DNA of 64,000 bases from Streptomyces chartreusis (GCF_008704715.1 NZ_CP023689.1:9238001-9302000), one strand, 5' to 3'; positions 36,407 to 46,833 are shown, counted from the stretch's first letter. Made by a program: numbers and translations. The notes: a model not told the origin generated them from the sequence alone.

Positions 36407-36702
36407 TGGCCCCGTTCACCTTCCGGGCTCGATGAGCGTTTCCCGACCGTCGGGCGGAAACCCGTGCGCGCATACGCACGGGTTCCGTTACGGGCATCGA
36501 GGTCTTCACACATGGTGCACGGTTGGCGACGCAGCGTCCTGTTGGATCTTCAACTACCTCAGGAGTGCGCTCCTGTTGCACGAATGGCGTACCGCCCCCA
36601 CCCTGGAGTGACTCAGAAGCGATCAGCGCTCACGCTCCGTCATCGGGGCCCCGCCCCGCAGGGGCGAGGAGAGCGGGAGCTTTCGCGGTGAGGAGGTAAA
36701 CG
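36407..36702. promoter_or_regulatory. Shared control region of the two glycogen operons
   Basis: 296 bp between the divergent DUF5133-glgE-treS-mak-glgB and ATPase-glgX transcription units, without a credible gene. It contains the perfect hairpins CAGGAG-TGCG-CTCCTG (36560-36575), followed by TTGCAC, and GCCCC-GCA-GGGGC (36653-36665), then AGGAGG (36691) for the plus-strand gene. Promoters for both directions must lie here, but I cannot place them with certainty. Confidence 0.5.
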
Positions 36703-37211
36703 GTGAAGACCGCAGTGCCCTGCTACTACCACCTCGACGTGGAAGTGAGCCCCGAACGGGTGGGTCAGGTCAGCCGAATTCTGGCCGCCCACCTCAGGTA
36801 CTGGGACCTGGAGACGCTTGTCGAGCCCGTCCGCCACGGCGCGGAGATGCTGCTCAGGGCCATCGACGAGCACGCTACGGACAAGAACATCTCGATCGAG
36901 ATGTGGTGGAACGGCCAGCACCTCATCACGGCCGTCGGCGACAACGACCGCGCCCTGCGCCCGGACCACGAGCTGCGCGCCTGTCTCCGGCACATCGCCC
37001 TGATGAGTGACGGCTGGGGCTGCTGCGCCACCGAGTCCGGCAGCAAGGTCATCTGGTTCTCGCAACGCGCCCGCGCCGGCGAACGCGCCCCGCTCGTACC
37101 GGCCGCCCCCGCGCCCAGTCTGCGCGAGGCACGCCGCGTCCCCCGCGACGTGCCCGCCACGGCGGTCGCGCACGCGGCGGACATCCGGGACGGTGTCCTC
37201 GAGGAGGCCAG

Positions 37212-37215
<4 letters not shown>
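36703..37215 (+). CDS. Degenerate HATPase (anti-sigma-kinase-like) protein
   Basis: 170 aa. The overall pattern is that of Streptomyces RsbW-like ATP-binding proteins: YHLDVEVSPERVGQVSRILAAHLRYWDL, a helix where the N box should be (VRHGAEMLLRAIDEHA), ITAVGDNDRAL in place of the DxGxG motif, and GSKVIWFSQR as the final strand. The Asn of the N box and the glycines are not conserved, so ATP binding is doubtful. GTG start with AGGAGG at optimal spacing. Its stop overlaps the GTG of glgX (GTGA), so expression is coupled to the debranching enzyme. A role in regulating glycogen metabolism is inferred from context alone. Confidence 0.78.
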
Positions 37216-39368
<2,153 letters not shown>

Positions 39369-39371
39369 CCG

Positions 39372-40172
39372 TCACCTCTCGCGGCGCGAGGTCACCGTGA
39401 ACTGCGCCCCGTCCGGATCCCGCAGCACCGCCTCGTCGCTGCCCTTCGATAGCACGCTGCCCCCGTTCAGCTCCGCGTCCCGCGCGCACTCCGCGACATC
39501 CTCGACCGCGAAGTGGACCTGCCAGTGCGGACGGATCGTCGGATCCGGCGCCGACCCGACCGCCCCCGACTCGATGCGCGCCACCGCGTCACCCCCGCTG
39601 CGCAGCACGACCTCGCCGCCCTCGTAGTGCACCTCGCAATACCCCGGACCCTCGGTGGCCCAGTCGAGAACCTCGCCGTAGAACAGGGCGGCGTCGAACG
39701 CGTCACGCGTGTGCAGACGGATGAACGTCGGCGCGGCCCGCCGCCACGTCTCCCAGTTGGAGATGAGCTCGCCCTCCCAGATGCCGAACGTCGCCCCGTC
39801 GCGGTCCGCGAGCAGCGCGGCCCGTCCGGGCGGCAGGGAGAGCGGCCCCACGGCCGCGGTACCGCCGCGTTCCTGGACCCGGGCGACCGCCTCGTCCGCG
39901 CTCGGCACGGCGAAGTAAGGGGTCCAGGCCACGGCCATCTGCCACATCGAGGCGACCGCGGCGATCCCGGCCACCGGCACGTTCTGCACCAGTGCGACCC
40001 GGAACCGGTCGCCCAGCTTGGCCGGCCGCCAGCGCCACCCGAGCACGGCCGTGTAGAACACCTGGGTGGCCTCCAGGTCACGGCTGGTCAGGCTCACCCA
40101 GCAGGGTGCGCCGAACACGGAGTGTGTGGACACGACATCGGCCGTGCTCCCGGGGGTCTTCGTATTGTTCAT
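39372..40172 (-). CDS. VOC family protein (two glyoxalase-like domains)
   Basis: 266 aa with two vicinal-oxygen-chelate modules: about residues 16-125 (GAPCWVSLTSRDLEATQVFYTAVLGW) and 140-262 (APTFIRLHTRDAFDAALFYGEVLDW, ending VLRDPDGAQFTVTSRRE). The closing DPDGAQF is typical of the 27-kDa antigen-like VOC proteins of actinomycetes. Catalytic function (metal enzyme or binding protein) is not predictable. The start MNNTKTPG is chosen because the upstream frame is not protein-like. Confidence 0.85.
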   Translation of the reverse strand: MNNTKTPGSTADVVSTHSVFGAPCWVSLTSRDLEATQVFYTAVLGWRWRPAKLGDRFRVALVQNVPVAGIAAVASMWQMAVAWTPYFAVPSADEAVARVQERGGTAAVGPLSLPPGRAALLADRDGATFGIWEGELISNWETWRRAAPTFIRLHTRDAFDAALFYGEVLDWATEGPGYCEVHYEGGEVVLRSGGDAVARIESGAVGSAPDPTIRPHWQVHFAVEDVAECARDAELNGGSVLSKGSDEAVLRDPDGAQFTVTSRRER

Positions 40173-40339
40173 GTCAGTCGCGTCCTGGTCTCGCCCCACC
40201 GGCGGCCACCGGTGTGCTCCCAGTGTCGGGCCGGAACCGCTGCCGGGCCTGTCGAGTACCCCCGGCGGAGTGCTGAAACGGCCGATGTCCGTCCACGCAT
40301 TCACTGGCACCCGATGGGCGAAGAGACGACGATGGATGC

Positions 40340-40672
40340 GTGGCACCGGTACCGAGCGAGCCCGCCGACGAGACCGACCGGATCCTTGAGCTGGAAGAGG
40401 AAGTCGACCAGCTCAAGGAAGCGGTGGTCTCGCACGCCGTCGTGGACCAGGCGATCGGCATGGTCGTCGCGCTGGGCCGGGTGGCACCGGACGAGGGATG
40501 GGCGGTGCTGAAGGAGGTCTCCCAGCACACGAACATCAAGCTCCGCCGGGTCGCGGAACTGATTCTCGTCTGGGGCAGGGAGGGCGAGATGCCGCCCGAG
40601 ATCCGCTTCGAGCTCGAAGAAGCGTTGGAGCGTCACGGCCCGACGCAGATCCCGGAGGCGGGGCAGGACTAA
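40340..40672 (+). CDS. ANTAR domain-containing protein
   Basis: 110 aa. A short coiled-coil-like helix (ILELEEEVDQLKEAVVSHAVVDQAIGMVVALGRV) leads into the ANTAR three-helix bundle (EGWAVLKEVSQHTNIKLRRVAELILVWG). ANTAR proteins bind tandem RNA hairpins and relieve termination. There is no GAF or receiver domain, so this one would be controlled by other means or act constitutively. The GTG start is tentative because the ribosome binding site is weak. It ends 4 bp before the convergent sigma factor gene. Confidence 0.87.
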   Translation: MAPVPSEPADETDRILELEEEVDQLKEAVVSHAVVDQAIGMVVALGRVAPDEGWAVLKEVSQHTNIKLRRVAELILVWGREGEMPPEIRFELEEALERHGPTQIPEAGQD

Positions 40673-40676
40673 GGAC

Positions 40677-41468
40677 TCACCGCACTTCGGCCAGCAGCTC
40701 CTCACGCAGATGGGCGAAGCAGCCGCTGAGCAGCCGGGACACATGCATCTGTGAGATTCCGAGCTGGCAGGCGATGCGGCTCTGCGTCATTCCGCGGAAG
40801 AACCGGAGATAGAGGATCGTCCGCTCGCGCTCCGGGAGCCGTTGCAGACACGGCTTGACGGAGACACGGTCGACGACGATCTCGTACGCGGGATCGGGAC
40901 CGCCGATCGCGTCCCCCAGCGCATAGCCGTCCGTCCCGGGCATCTCCGCCTCCAGCGAGAGCGCGGAGAAGCAGTCCAGGGCTTCCATCCCGGTGCGGAC
41001 CTCGTCCTCGCTCAGCTGGGCGTGCTCCGCTATCTCGGGAATCGTGGGAGCCCGCCCCGAGGTCTGCTGCGACAGCTCCTTGGAGGAGCTGCGCACTCGG
41101 TTCCGCAGGTCCTGGACCCGGCGCGGCACGTGCAGCGTCCACATGTGGTCGCGGAAGTGCCGCTTGATCTCACCGGTGATGGTGGGCACCGCGTACGCCT
41201 CGAAGGCGTGACCGCGGGCCGGGTCGTAGTGGTCGACGGCCTTCACCAGGCCCAGGGCGGCCACCTGGTACAGATCCTCCAGGGACTCGCCCCGGCCCTT
41301 GAACCGGACGGCGATCCGCTCGGCCATGGGCAACCAGGCCTGGATCAGTTCGTCCTTGAGAACCTTGCGCTCCGGCCCTTCGGGGAGTCCCACGAGCCGT
41401 GCGAACGCCTCCGCGGTGTCGGGGGCGTCGTCGTGCGGGTGCTGCTTCGTTCTGGTGGCGGCACACAT
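40677..41468 (-). CDS. SigB/SigF-type RNA polymerase sigma factor
   Basis: 263 aa. Region 2 spans about residues 30-105 (KDELIQAWLPMAERIAVRFKGRGESLEDLYQVAALGLVKAVDHYDPARGHAFEAYAVPTITGEIKRHFRDH). Region 3 includes WTLHVPRRVQDLRN, and region 4 is CLQRLPERERTILYLRFFRGMTQSRIACQLGISQMHVSRLLSG. This is the SigB/SigF/SigN group of Streptomyces that governs osmotic and oxidative stress and sporulation. GGGAGG lies upstream of the ATG. No anti-sigma gene is adjacent. A GTTT-N16-GGGAAT element upstream suggests possible autoregulation. Confidence 0.92.
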   Translation of the reverse strand: MCAATRTKQHPHDDAPDTAEAFARLVGLPEGPERKVLKDELIQAWLPMAERIAVRFKGRGESLEDLYQVAALGLVKAVDHYDPARGHAFEAYAVPTITGEIKRHFRDHMWTLHVPRRVQDLRNRVRSSSKELSQQTSGRAPTIPEIAEHAQLSEDEVRTGMEALDCFSALSLEAEMPGTDGYALGDAIGGPDPAYEIVVDRVSVKPCLQRLPERERTILYLRFFRGMTQSRIACQLGISQMHVSRLLSGCFAHLREELLAEVR

Positions 41469-41600
41469 CCGTGCGCACCTCCCTCAGCAGGTGCTGGCTG
41501 GACAGCCATGGGAGGCGCGCGCTCGGACCTCGTGGAGGACACCCAGGGGCCTGTCGGCCGGCTCCCACGGAAGTGCCTCCTGTCCGAAGCACGTATGACT

Positions 41601-41628
41601 GTATTCCCGTCCAACCGGAACCTGAAAC
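41601..41628 (-). promoter_or_regulatory. Possible SigB-type promoter of the sigma gene
   Basis: On the minus strand GTTT (41628-41625) and GGGAATAC (41608-41601) are separated by 16 bp. This is near the SigB/SigF consensus GTTT-N14-17-GGGTAT. It lies about 130 bp upstream of the sigma factor start, consistent with autoregulation but with one mismatch. Confidence 0.35.
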
Positions 41629-41703
41629 ACATTTCGTGAATACCACTACGTGTTACGACAGAGTGACTGTATGTCCGCGCCTCCTTGACCCTCCCTTGGT
41701 TCA

Positions 41704-41724
41704 TTACCTCTGTTACAGAGGTAA
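41704..41724. promoter_or_regulatory. Perfect 21-bp palindrome, MarR operator
   Basis: TTACCTCTGT and ACAGAGGTAA are perfect 10-bp arms around a single T. The dyad ends 10 bp upstream of the GTG of the MarR gene, overlapping its -10 region; TTGACC at 41685-41690 could be the -35. This is the expected place for autorepression and control of the whole ABC operon. Confidence 0.75.
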
Positions 41725-41734
41725 CGTCGAAGAC

Positions 41735-42190
41735 GTGGAACAGGAGACCTTCCCCGAGGACCTCGCGGACGCTCTCGTCGGCGTCCAGCGACTGGTCCGC
41801 CGCAGACTGCGCCGGGAGATGCCCGCCCCGCCGCTGCGCACCGCCGAGGTGGAGCTGCTCCGGCTGGTCGTGGAGCGGCCCGGCATCGGGATCTCGGAGG
41901 CGGCCAAGGAGCTGTACCTGGCGGGCAATTCGGTGTCGACGCTGGTCAACCAGCTGGCCCGGCAGGGCTACCTGGTCCGCGAGACCGACCCGGCCGACCG
42001 GCGCGCAGCCCGGCTGTTGCCCACCCCGGCGGCCGAGGCCCGGCTCGGCGAATGGCGCAGACGCCGCTCGGACCTCGTACGGCGCCAGGTGTCCCGGCTC
42101 GACGAGGCGGACCGCGAGACGCTGCTCGCGGCGATCCCGGCGCTGCGCAGACTGGCCGGCAACCTGCGTGAGGAGGCGGAGCGACCATGA
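41735..42190 (+). CDS. MarR-family transcriptional regulator
   Basis: 151 aa. Winged HTH at about residues 35-100 (LRTAEVELLRLVVERPGIGISEAAKELYLAGNSVSTLVNQLARQGYLVRETDPADRRAARLLPT), with the family wing motif DPADRR. The GTG start follows the regulatory palindrome by 10 bp, leaving a very short leader. The stop overlaps the ATG of the ABC ATPase by 4 bp. It probably represses its own exporter operon and is released by the exported compound. Confidence 0.9.
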   Translation: MEQETFPEDLADALVGVQRLVRRRLRREMPAPPLRTAEVELLRLVVERPGIGISEAAKELYLAGNSVSTLVNQLARQGYLVRETDPADRRAARLLPTPAAEARLGEWRRRRSDLVRRQVSRLDEADRETLLAAIPALRRLAGNLREEAERP

Positions 42191-43035
42191 CACGACACCC
42201 CGCCGAGGCCGTGGTCTGCACCGGGCTCGCCCATGCCTTCGGCGACACCAACGCCGTCGACGGACTCGACCTGACCGTGCGCGAGGGCGAGGTCTTCGGG
42301 CTGCTCGGCCCCAACGGCGCCGGGAAGACCACGGCGATCCGCTGCATGACCACCCTCCTGCCGGTGCCCGCCGGCATGGTCCGGGTCTTCGGGCACGACG
42401 CCGCGGACGACCGTATGGCCGTACGCCGGCTGCTCGGCTACGTCCCGCAGCAGCTGTCCGCGGACGCCGGCCTGACCGGCCGCGAGAACGTCGCCCTGTT
42501 CGCCCGGGTCTTCGACGTGCCCCGCCGCGAGCGCGCCGCACGGGTCGGCCAGGCCCTCGCCGCCGTCGGCCTCACCGACGCCGCCGACCGGCTCGCCGGC
42601 ACCTACTCCGGCGGTATGGTCCGCCGGCTCGAACTCGCCCAGGCCCTGGTCAGCGCGCCCCGCCTGCTGATCCTCGACGAACCCACCATCGGCCTCGACC
42701 CGATCGCCCGCACCGGCGTGTGGGAGCACATCGGCGCCGTCCGCGCCGCCACCGGCATGACGGTCCTGGTCACCACCCACTACATGGACGAGGCCGACCA
42801 GTACTGCGACCGGGTCGGCCTCATGCACCACGGCCGTATCCGCGCCCTCGGCACTCCCGCCGAGCTCAGGGAGGGGCTCGGCGCGCGCAGGCGGGCCGAA
42901 GGGGCGGACGGCACCGCATCGCTGCCCACGCTGGAGGACGTCTTCCGCGACATCGCCGGCAGCGGGCTCGACGAGAGTTCAGGAGACTTCCGCGATGTCC
43001 GAAGCACCCGCCGCACCGCCCGCCGTGTCGGCTGA
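42187..43035 (+). CDS. ABC transporter ATP-binding protein (DrrA-like)
   Basis: 282 aa. Walker A LLGPNGAGKTTA, Q-loop VPQQ, signature YSGGMVRRLELAQAL (a GGM variant of LSGGQ usual in this family), Walker B LLILDEPTIGLD and H-loop TTHYMDEAD. The C-terminal extension (TLEDVFRDIAG) is typical of antibiotic/multidrug exporters of the DrrA family. It is coupled to marR by ATGA and overlaps the permease gene by 41 bp. It presumably powers export of a toxic compound together with the permease. Confidence 0.93.
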   Translation: MTRHPAEAVVCTGLAHAFGDTNAVDGLDLTVREGEVFGLLGPNGAGKTTAIRCMTTLLPVPAGMVRVFGHDAADDRMAVRRLLGYVPQQLSADAGLTGRENVALFARVFDVPRRERAARVGQALAAVGLTDAADRLAGTYSGGMVRRLELAQALVSAPRLLILDEPTIGLDPIARTGVWEHIGAVRAATGMTVLVTTHYMDEADQYCDRVGLMHHGRIRALGTPAELREGLGARRRAEGADGTASLPTLEDVFRDIAGSGLDESSGDFRDVRSTRRTARRVG

Positions 43036-43855
43036 CCGGGCCCGCCCCGACGGCATCGACCTGCTGCTGCGGCCACCCGCGCCCCGCGCCGGCTGGCGGG
43101 TGCTGCCCGCCCGGGTCGTCGCCATGTGCGCCGTCGAACTCCAGAAGCTGCGCCACGACCGCACCGAGCTCTACACCCGTGCGGTCCAGCCCGCCCTCTG
43201 GCTGCTGATCTTCGGCCAGACCTTCACCCGCATCAAGGCGATCCCCACCGGCGGCATCCCCTACGTCGACTACCTGGCGCCCGGCATCATCGCCCAGTCC
43301 GCGATGTTCATCGCCATCTTCTACGGCATCCAGATCATCTGGGAGCGGGACGCCGGCGTCCTCAACAAGCTGCTGGTCACCCCGACCCCGCGCTCGGCCC
43401 TGATCACCGGCAAGGCGTTCGCCGCCGGGGTGAAGGCGCTGATCCAGGCTGTCGTCGTGATCGTCATCGCCGCGCTGCTCGGCGTCGCGCTGACCTGGAA
43501 CCCGCTGAAGCTGCTCGGCGTCGCCGTGGTCGTCGTCCTCGGCTCCGCCTTCTTCGCCTGTCTGTCGATGACCATCGCCGGCATCGTCCTCAGCCGCGAC
43601 CGGCTGATGGGCTTCGGGCAGGCCATCACGATGCCGCTGTTCTTCGGCTCCAACGCCCTCTACCCGCTGTCGGTGATGCCGGGCTGGCTCCAGGCCGTCA
43701 GCAAGGCCAACCCGCTCAGCTACCAGGTCGACGCCCTGCGCGGCCTGCTCATCGGCAGCCCCGCCCACCTCGCGCTCGACTTCGCCGTCCTGGTCGTGGC
43801 CGCCGCGCTCGGCATCACGGCGGCCTCCTCGCTGCTGGGCCGGCTGGCCCGCTGA
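42995..43855 (+). CDS. ABC-2 type permease (DrrB-like)
   Basis: 286 aa with about six hydrophobic segments and the ABC-2 motif SNALYPLSVMPGWLQAVSKANPLSYQVDALRGLLIG. A Pro/Ala-rich tail of about 40 residues precedes the first membrane segment. CAGGAGA lies upstream of the ATG, inside the end of the ATPase gene. It forms the membrane half of the exporter controlled by MarR. Substrate unknown. Confidence 0.91.
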   Translation: MSEAPAAPPAVSADRARPDGIDLLLRPPAPRAGWRVLPARVVAMCAVELQKLRHDRTELYTRAVQPALWLLIFGQTFTRIKAIPTGGIPYVDYLAPGIIAQSAMFIAIFYGIQIIWERDAGVLNKLLVTPTPRSALITGKAFAAGVKALIQAVVVIVIAALLGVALTWNPLKLLGVAVVVVLGSAFFACLSMTIAGIVLSRDRLMGFGQAITMPLFFGSNALYPLSVMPGWLQAVSKANPLSYQVDALRGLLIGSPAHLALDFAVLVVAAALGITAASSLLGRLAR

Positions 43856-43947
43856 TGCCGGCGGGAAACGAGGTGTGCGGAACGTGATGTGCGGCACGTG
43901 GGAGACCGCCCGGGCACGGCCCGGAGAGGGATTCTTCCTGCCCACGG

Positions 43948-43964
43948 CTTGATCGGTGATCAAG
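43948..43964. promoter_or_regulatory. 17-bp palindrome CTTGATC-GGT-GATCAAG
   Basis: Perfect 7-bp arms, 93 bp after the permease stop and 94 bp before the next gene. It lacks a U-run and lies upstream of a promoter-like TTGACA, so an operator is more likely than a terminator. Confidence 0.4.
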
Positions 43965-44000
43965 GGGGCGAATGGGCTGGCCACAGCGCATTCTGCTCAT

Positions 44001-44030
44001 TTGACAGTGCACTGAGCGCAAAGATAGGAA
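44001..44030 (+). promoter_or_regulatory. Promoter-like element of the 44058 gene
   Basis: A perfect TTGACA (44001-44006) is followed after 18 bp by TAGGAA (44025-44030). The start codon lies 28 bp downstream. The -35 is consensus, the -10 weak. Confidence 0.45.
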
Positions 44031-44057
44031 GCAGCTCTCTGGGTCGAGAGGTGGATT

Positions 44058-44579
44058 GTGTACGAGCCGAACGTGGTCGGGGACTGGCACGAGTACGACG
44101 AGCATGCCGGTCTGCGTGTCCGCGTCCACCGTCTGGAGGCCGCCGAGCCGCCGCGAGGACGCGACGACGCCGCCGAGGGGCTGACGTACTTCAGGCTCAG
44201 GGTCACCGTCGAGAACCGCGGCGAGCGGCACCTCGGCATCCACCTCGAGGACGGCCAGATCGACGTGCGGATCGGCAGCGACGGCGAGGCCGCGTTCATC
44301 GACTGGCGCAACTCGCAGTTCATCGAGGGCTTCGACGTCTACCCCCTGCGCCGCGCCACCGCCGTGCTCTACGCGGCCGGCCCCGAGGCGAGCCTGAGCC
44401 AGGTCGACGTGCAGATCCAGCTGCGGGTCGAGGAGGAGTGGGCGGAACGCCGGCTGTGGACCGGCGGCGTCGGCCTCCAGGAGGGCTGCGCCGGCGCCCA
44501 CGCCGCCGCCCTGCGCGACGGCCTCGCGCTCCAGGTCAGCAACTTCCTGCGGGACCAGGCCGAGGAGGGCACCGCCTGA
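44058..44579 (+). CDS. Hypothetical protein, unknown family
   Basis: A 173-aa soluble acidic protein without signal peptide or membrane segment. The central part reads like a beta sandwich (LTYFRLRVTVENRGERHLGIHLEDGQIDVRIG, then SQVDVQIQLRVEEEW). The VENRG stretch recalls the Ig-like domains seen in DUF4352-type proteins. The C-terminus is helical (HAAALRDGLALQVSNFLRDQAEE). GTG start with AGAGGTGG upstream. It stands alone between the ABC exporter and the convergent hemC gene. I do not recognise the family by name. Confidence 0.72.
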   Translation: MYEPNVVGDWHEYDEHAGLRVRVHRLEAAEPPRGRDDAAEGLTYFRLRVTVENRGERHLGIHLEDGQIDVRIGSDGEAAFIDWRNSQFIEGFDVYPLRRATAVLYAAGPEASLSQVDVQIQLRVEEEWAERRLWTGGVGLQEGCAGAHAAALRDGLALQVSNFLRDQAEEGTA

Positions 44580-44607
44580 CGCGGGCGAGCCCTCCCGGCC
44601 CCGTGGT

Positions 44608-45543
44608 TCAGTGCGGGATGCCGTCGATGATCTCGCGGGCGCCCTCACGCAGCAGCGCCACCGCGACCGACGTGCCCAGCGTCGCGGGATCCAGCCGGCC
44701 GGCCCATTCGTGGGCGTTCAGCCGCGTCTTGCCGTCCGGGGTGAACACACAGGCCCGCAGTGACAGTTCGCCACCGCGGTCCACGCGCGCGTACCCGGCG
44801 ATCGGGCTGTTGCAGTGGCCCTGGAGCACATGGAGGAACATGCGCTCGGCGGTGGCCTCCCGGTAGGTGTCCGGGTCGCCGAGACCGCTGACGAGGTCGA
44901 TCAGCTCGGCGTCGCCCTCCCGGCACTGGAGCGCGAGGATGCCCGCGCCGATCGGCGGCATCATCACCTCGGGGGAGAGGATCTCGCTGATCACGTCCGT
45001 GCGGCCGATGCGCTCCAGGCCGGCCACCGCGAGCAGCAGCGCGTCCGCCTCGCCGGCCGCGAGCTTCTCCAGCCGCCGGTTGGCGTTGCCGCGGAACGGC
45101 ACGCACTCCAGGTGCGGGTGAGTGGCGGCCAGCTGCGCGACGCGGCGCACCGAGGAGGTGCCGATCCGGGTCCCGGCGGGCAGCTCGTCCAGCGTGAGCC
45201 CCCCGGGGTGGATCAGCGCGTCACGGACGTCGTCGCGCTTCAGGAACGCGGCGAACGTCGTTCCCGCGGGCAGCGGCCGGTCGGCCGGGATGTCCTTGAC
45301 GCAGTGCACGGCGAGATCGGCCTCGCCCACCAGCAGGGCGGCGTCCACCTCCTTGGTGAAGGCGCCCTTGCCCTCGACCTGGGACAGGTCGCCCATCCAC
45401 TTGTCACCGGTCGTCTTCACCGGCACGACCTCGGTGCGGACACCGGGGTGCAGGACCGCCAACTCGGCGCGGACACGCTCCACTTGGGCGAGCGCCATCG
45501 GCGAGTCGCGGGAGACGATACGGATCAGTTCAGGGACGGACAT
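44608..45543 (-). CDS. hemC: Hydroxymethylbilane synthase (porphobilinogen deaminase)
   Basis: 311 aa. It shows IRIVSRDSPMALAQVERVRAEL, the catalytic Asp region HCVKDIPAD (Asp84), the phosphate-site arginines in GTSSVRRVAQL and RGNANRRLEKL, and the cofactor cysteine in QGHCNSPIAGYA (Cys244), to which the dipyrromethane attaches. It polymerises four porphobilinogen units to hydroxymethylbilane. No other tetrapyrrole gene is nearby. Instead it sits 17 bp behind an MFS exporter gene on the same strand. Streptomyces normally carry hemC in a hemACD cluster, so this is probably a second copy. Confidence 0.92.
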   Translation of the reverse strand: MSVPELIRIVSRDSPMALAQVERVRAELAVLHPGVRTEVVPVKTTGDKWMGDLSQVEGKGAFTKEVDAALLVGEADLAVHCVKDIPADRPLPAGTTFAAFLKRDDVRDALIHPGGLTLDELPAGTRIGTSSVRRVAQLAATHPHLECVPFRGNANRRLEKLAAGEADALLLAVAGLERIGRTDVISEILSPEVMMPPIGAGILALQCREGDAELIDLVSGLGDPDTYREATAERMFLHVLQGHCNSPIAGYARVDRGGELSLRACVFTPDGKTRLNAHEWAGRLDPATLGTSVAVALLREGAREIIDGIPH

Positions 45544-45560
45544 GCCGCCACGATAGACCT

Positions 45561-46763
45561 TCACAAGTCCGCGCTCGTACGCCACCGCCCTATTCCCGCA
45601 CCGCGCCGCGCCCGGGCGGGCCGGGTCTGTACCATCAGCGCCGCCGCCGTGCACAACCCTCCCGCCAGGAACGTGCCGCGCACCCCGACCACCGGCAGCA
45701 GCGCGCCCCCGAGCAGGGCGCCGGCGGCGATGCCCACGTTGTAGGCGGCCGAGTTCGCCGCGAGGGCGGTCTCGGTGCGGCCCGGCGCGACCCTCAGCAC
45801 CTGGGTCTGCGTCGCCATGAAGACCGTCGAGACCGACGCGCCCAGCACCATGATCAGCAGCACGCCCGCCACCGGGACGTGGCCCGTCGCCCACAGCCCG
45901 AGCAGCGCCACCGTCTGCGCCGCCACCGGCACGGTCAGCGTCGCCCGCGGGAAGCGGTCCAGGAGCGGCCCGGCCACCGCGACGCCCGCCAGCGCCGCCC
46001 CGCCGAACGCGAACAGCACCGCACTCACCGCGCTCGCCCCGAACCCGCTCACCTCGTCGAGGAACGCGACGACATAAGTGAACCCGGCGAAGGCACCGGT
46101 CACCGACAGGGCCGTCACCGCAAGGACGACGCGGAACCCGCGCCGGTCGGGGGCGGCGCCGTACGCGGCGTGACCGTCCTGCGGGCGGGACGTCGGCAGC
46201 AGCGCGGCGATCGTCACCAGCGAGACGAGCGCGAGCACCCCGAGCAGTACGAACGGCGTGCGCCAGCCGGTGTGCCCGCCCAGCCACGTCCCCGCGGGCA
46301 CGCCGGCCACCGTGGCCAGGGAACCGCCGACGGACAGCATCCCGATCACCCGCCCCCGGCGCTCGGGCGGGAACAGGCCGACCGCGACCGGCCCCATCAC
46401 CGACCAGAACACCGCCTGCGCAAGGGCCGTCACCACCCGGGCCGCCAGCAGCACCCCGTACGACACGCCGCCCAGAGCCGACGCCCAGCTCGCCACGGCG
46501 AGCAGCCCGAGGATCCCCGCGAGCAGATACCGGCGCGGCACCGACCGGGTGACCTGGGCGAGCGGCAGTGAGGCGAGGGCCACGGTCAGGCCGTACCCGG
46601 TGACCAGGGCGCCCACGGCGGCGAGCGACACCCGCAGATCGTCCGCCATCAGCGCGAGCAGCCCGACCGGCAGATTCTCGGTGGTGTTGAAGGTGAACGC
46701 CGCCAGCATCAGCGCCGCGACGACGGCGGCGCGCCGCCACGGAGCCGGACCTGTACCGCCCAT
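45561..46763 (-). CDS. MFS transporter (DHA1/AraJ-like exporter)
   Basis: 400 aa, twelve predicted hydrophobic segments. It begins RAAVVAALMLAAFTFNTTENLPVGLLALMADDLRVSLAAVGALVTGYG and has the loop motif RRYLLAG, both typical of the AraJ/YdhP/chloramphenicol-resistance-like DHA1 exporters. AAGGCGG precedes the ATG. It is divergent from an ArsR/DUF5937 regulator, its likely repressor, and is followed 17 bp later by hemC, so the two are probably one transcript. Substrate unknown. Confidence 0.88.
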   Translation of the reverse strand: MGGTGPAPWRRAAVVAALMLAAFTFNTTENLPVGLLALMADDLRVSLAAVGALVTGYGLTVALASLPLAQVTRSVPRRYLLAGILGLLAVASWASALGGVSYGVLLAARVVTALAQAVFWSVMGPVAVGLFPPERRGRVIGMLSVGGSLATVAGVPAGTWLGGHTGWRTPFVLLGVLALVSLVTIAALLPTSRPQDGHAAYGAAPDRRGFRVVLAVTALSVTGAFAGFTYVVAFLDEVSGFGASAVSAVLFAFGGAALAGVAVAGPLLDRFPRATLTVPVAAQTVALLGLWATGHVPVAGVLLIMVLGASVSTVFMATQTQVLRVAPGRTETALAANSAAYNVGIAAGALLGGALLPVVGVRGTFLAGGLCTAAALMVQTRPARARRGAGIGRWRTSADL

Positions 46764-46787
46764 CGAACCGCCGCCTTTCCCACGGGG

Positions 46788-46833
46788 GAGTAGAGGGGCA
46801 AGAGTGCGAGGCCGGGGCCGGCGCGCTCTACTC
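46788..46833. promoter_or_regulatory. Inverted repeat in MFS/ArsR divergent promoter region
   Basis: GAGTAGAG (46788-46795) and CTCTACTC (46826-46833) are perfect 8-bp inverted arms whose centres are 38 bp apart. They lie between the divergent genes. They are plausible paired sites for the DUF5937/ArsR regulator. Confidence 0.45.

Noticed and set aside
36407..36702. A small protein or structured RNA gene between the glycogen operons
   Set aside because: Hairpins are present, but no credible start codon with ribosome binding site and no known RNA family could be recognised by eye.
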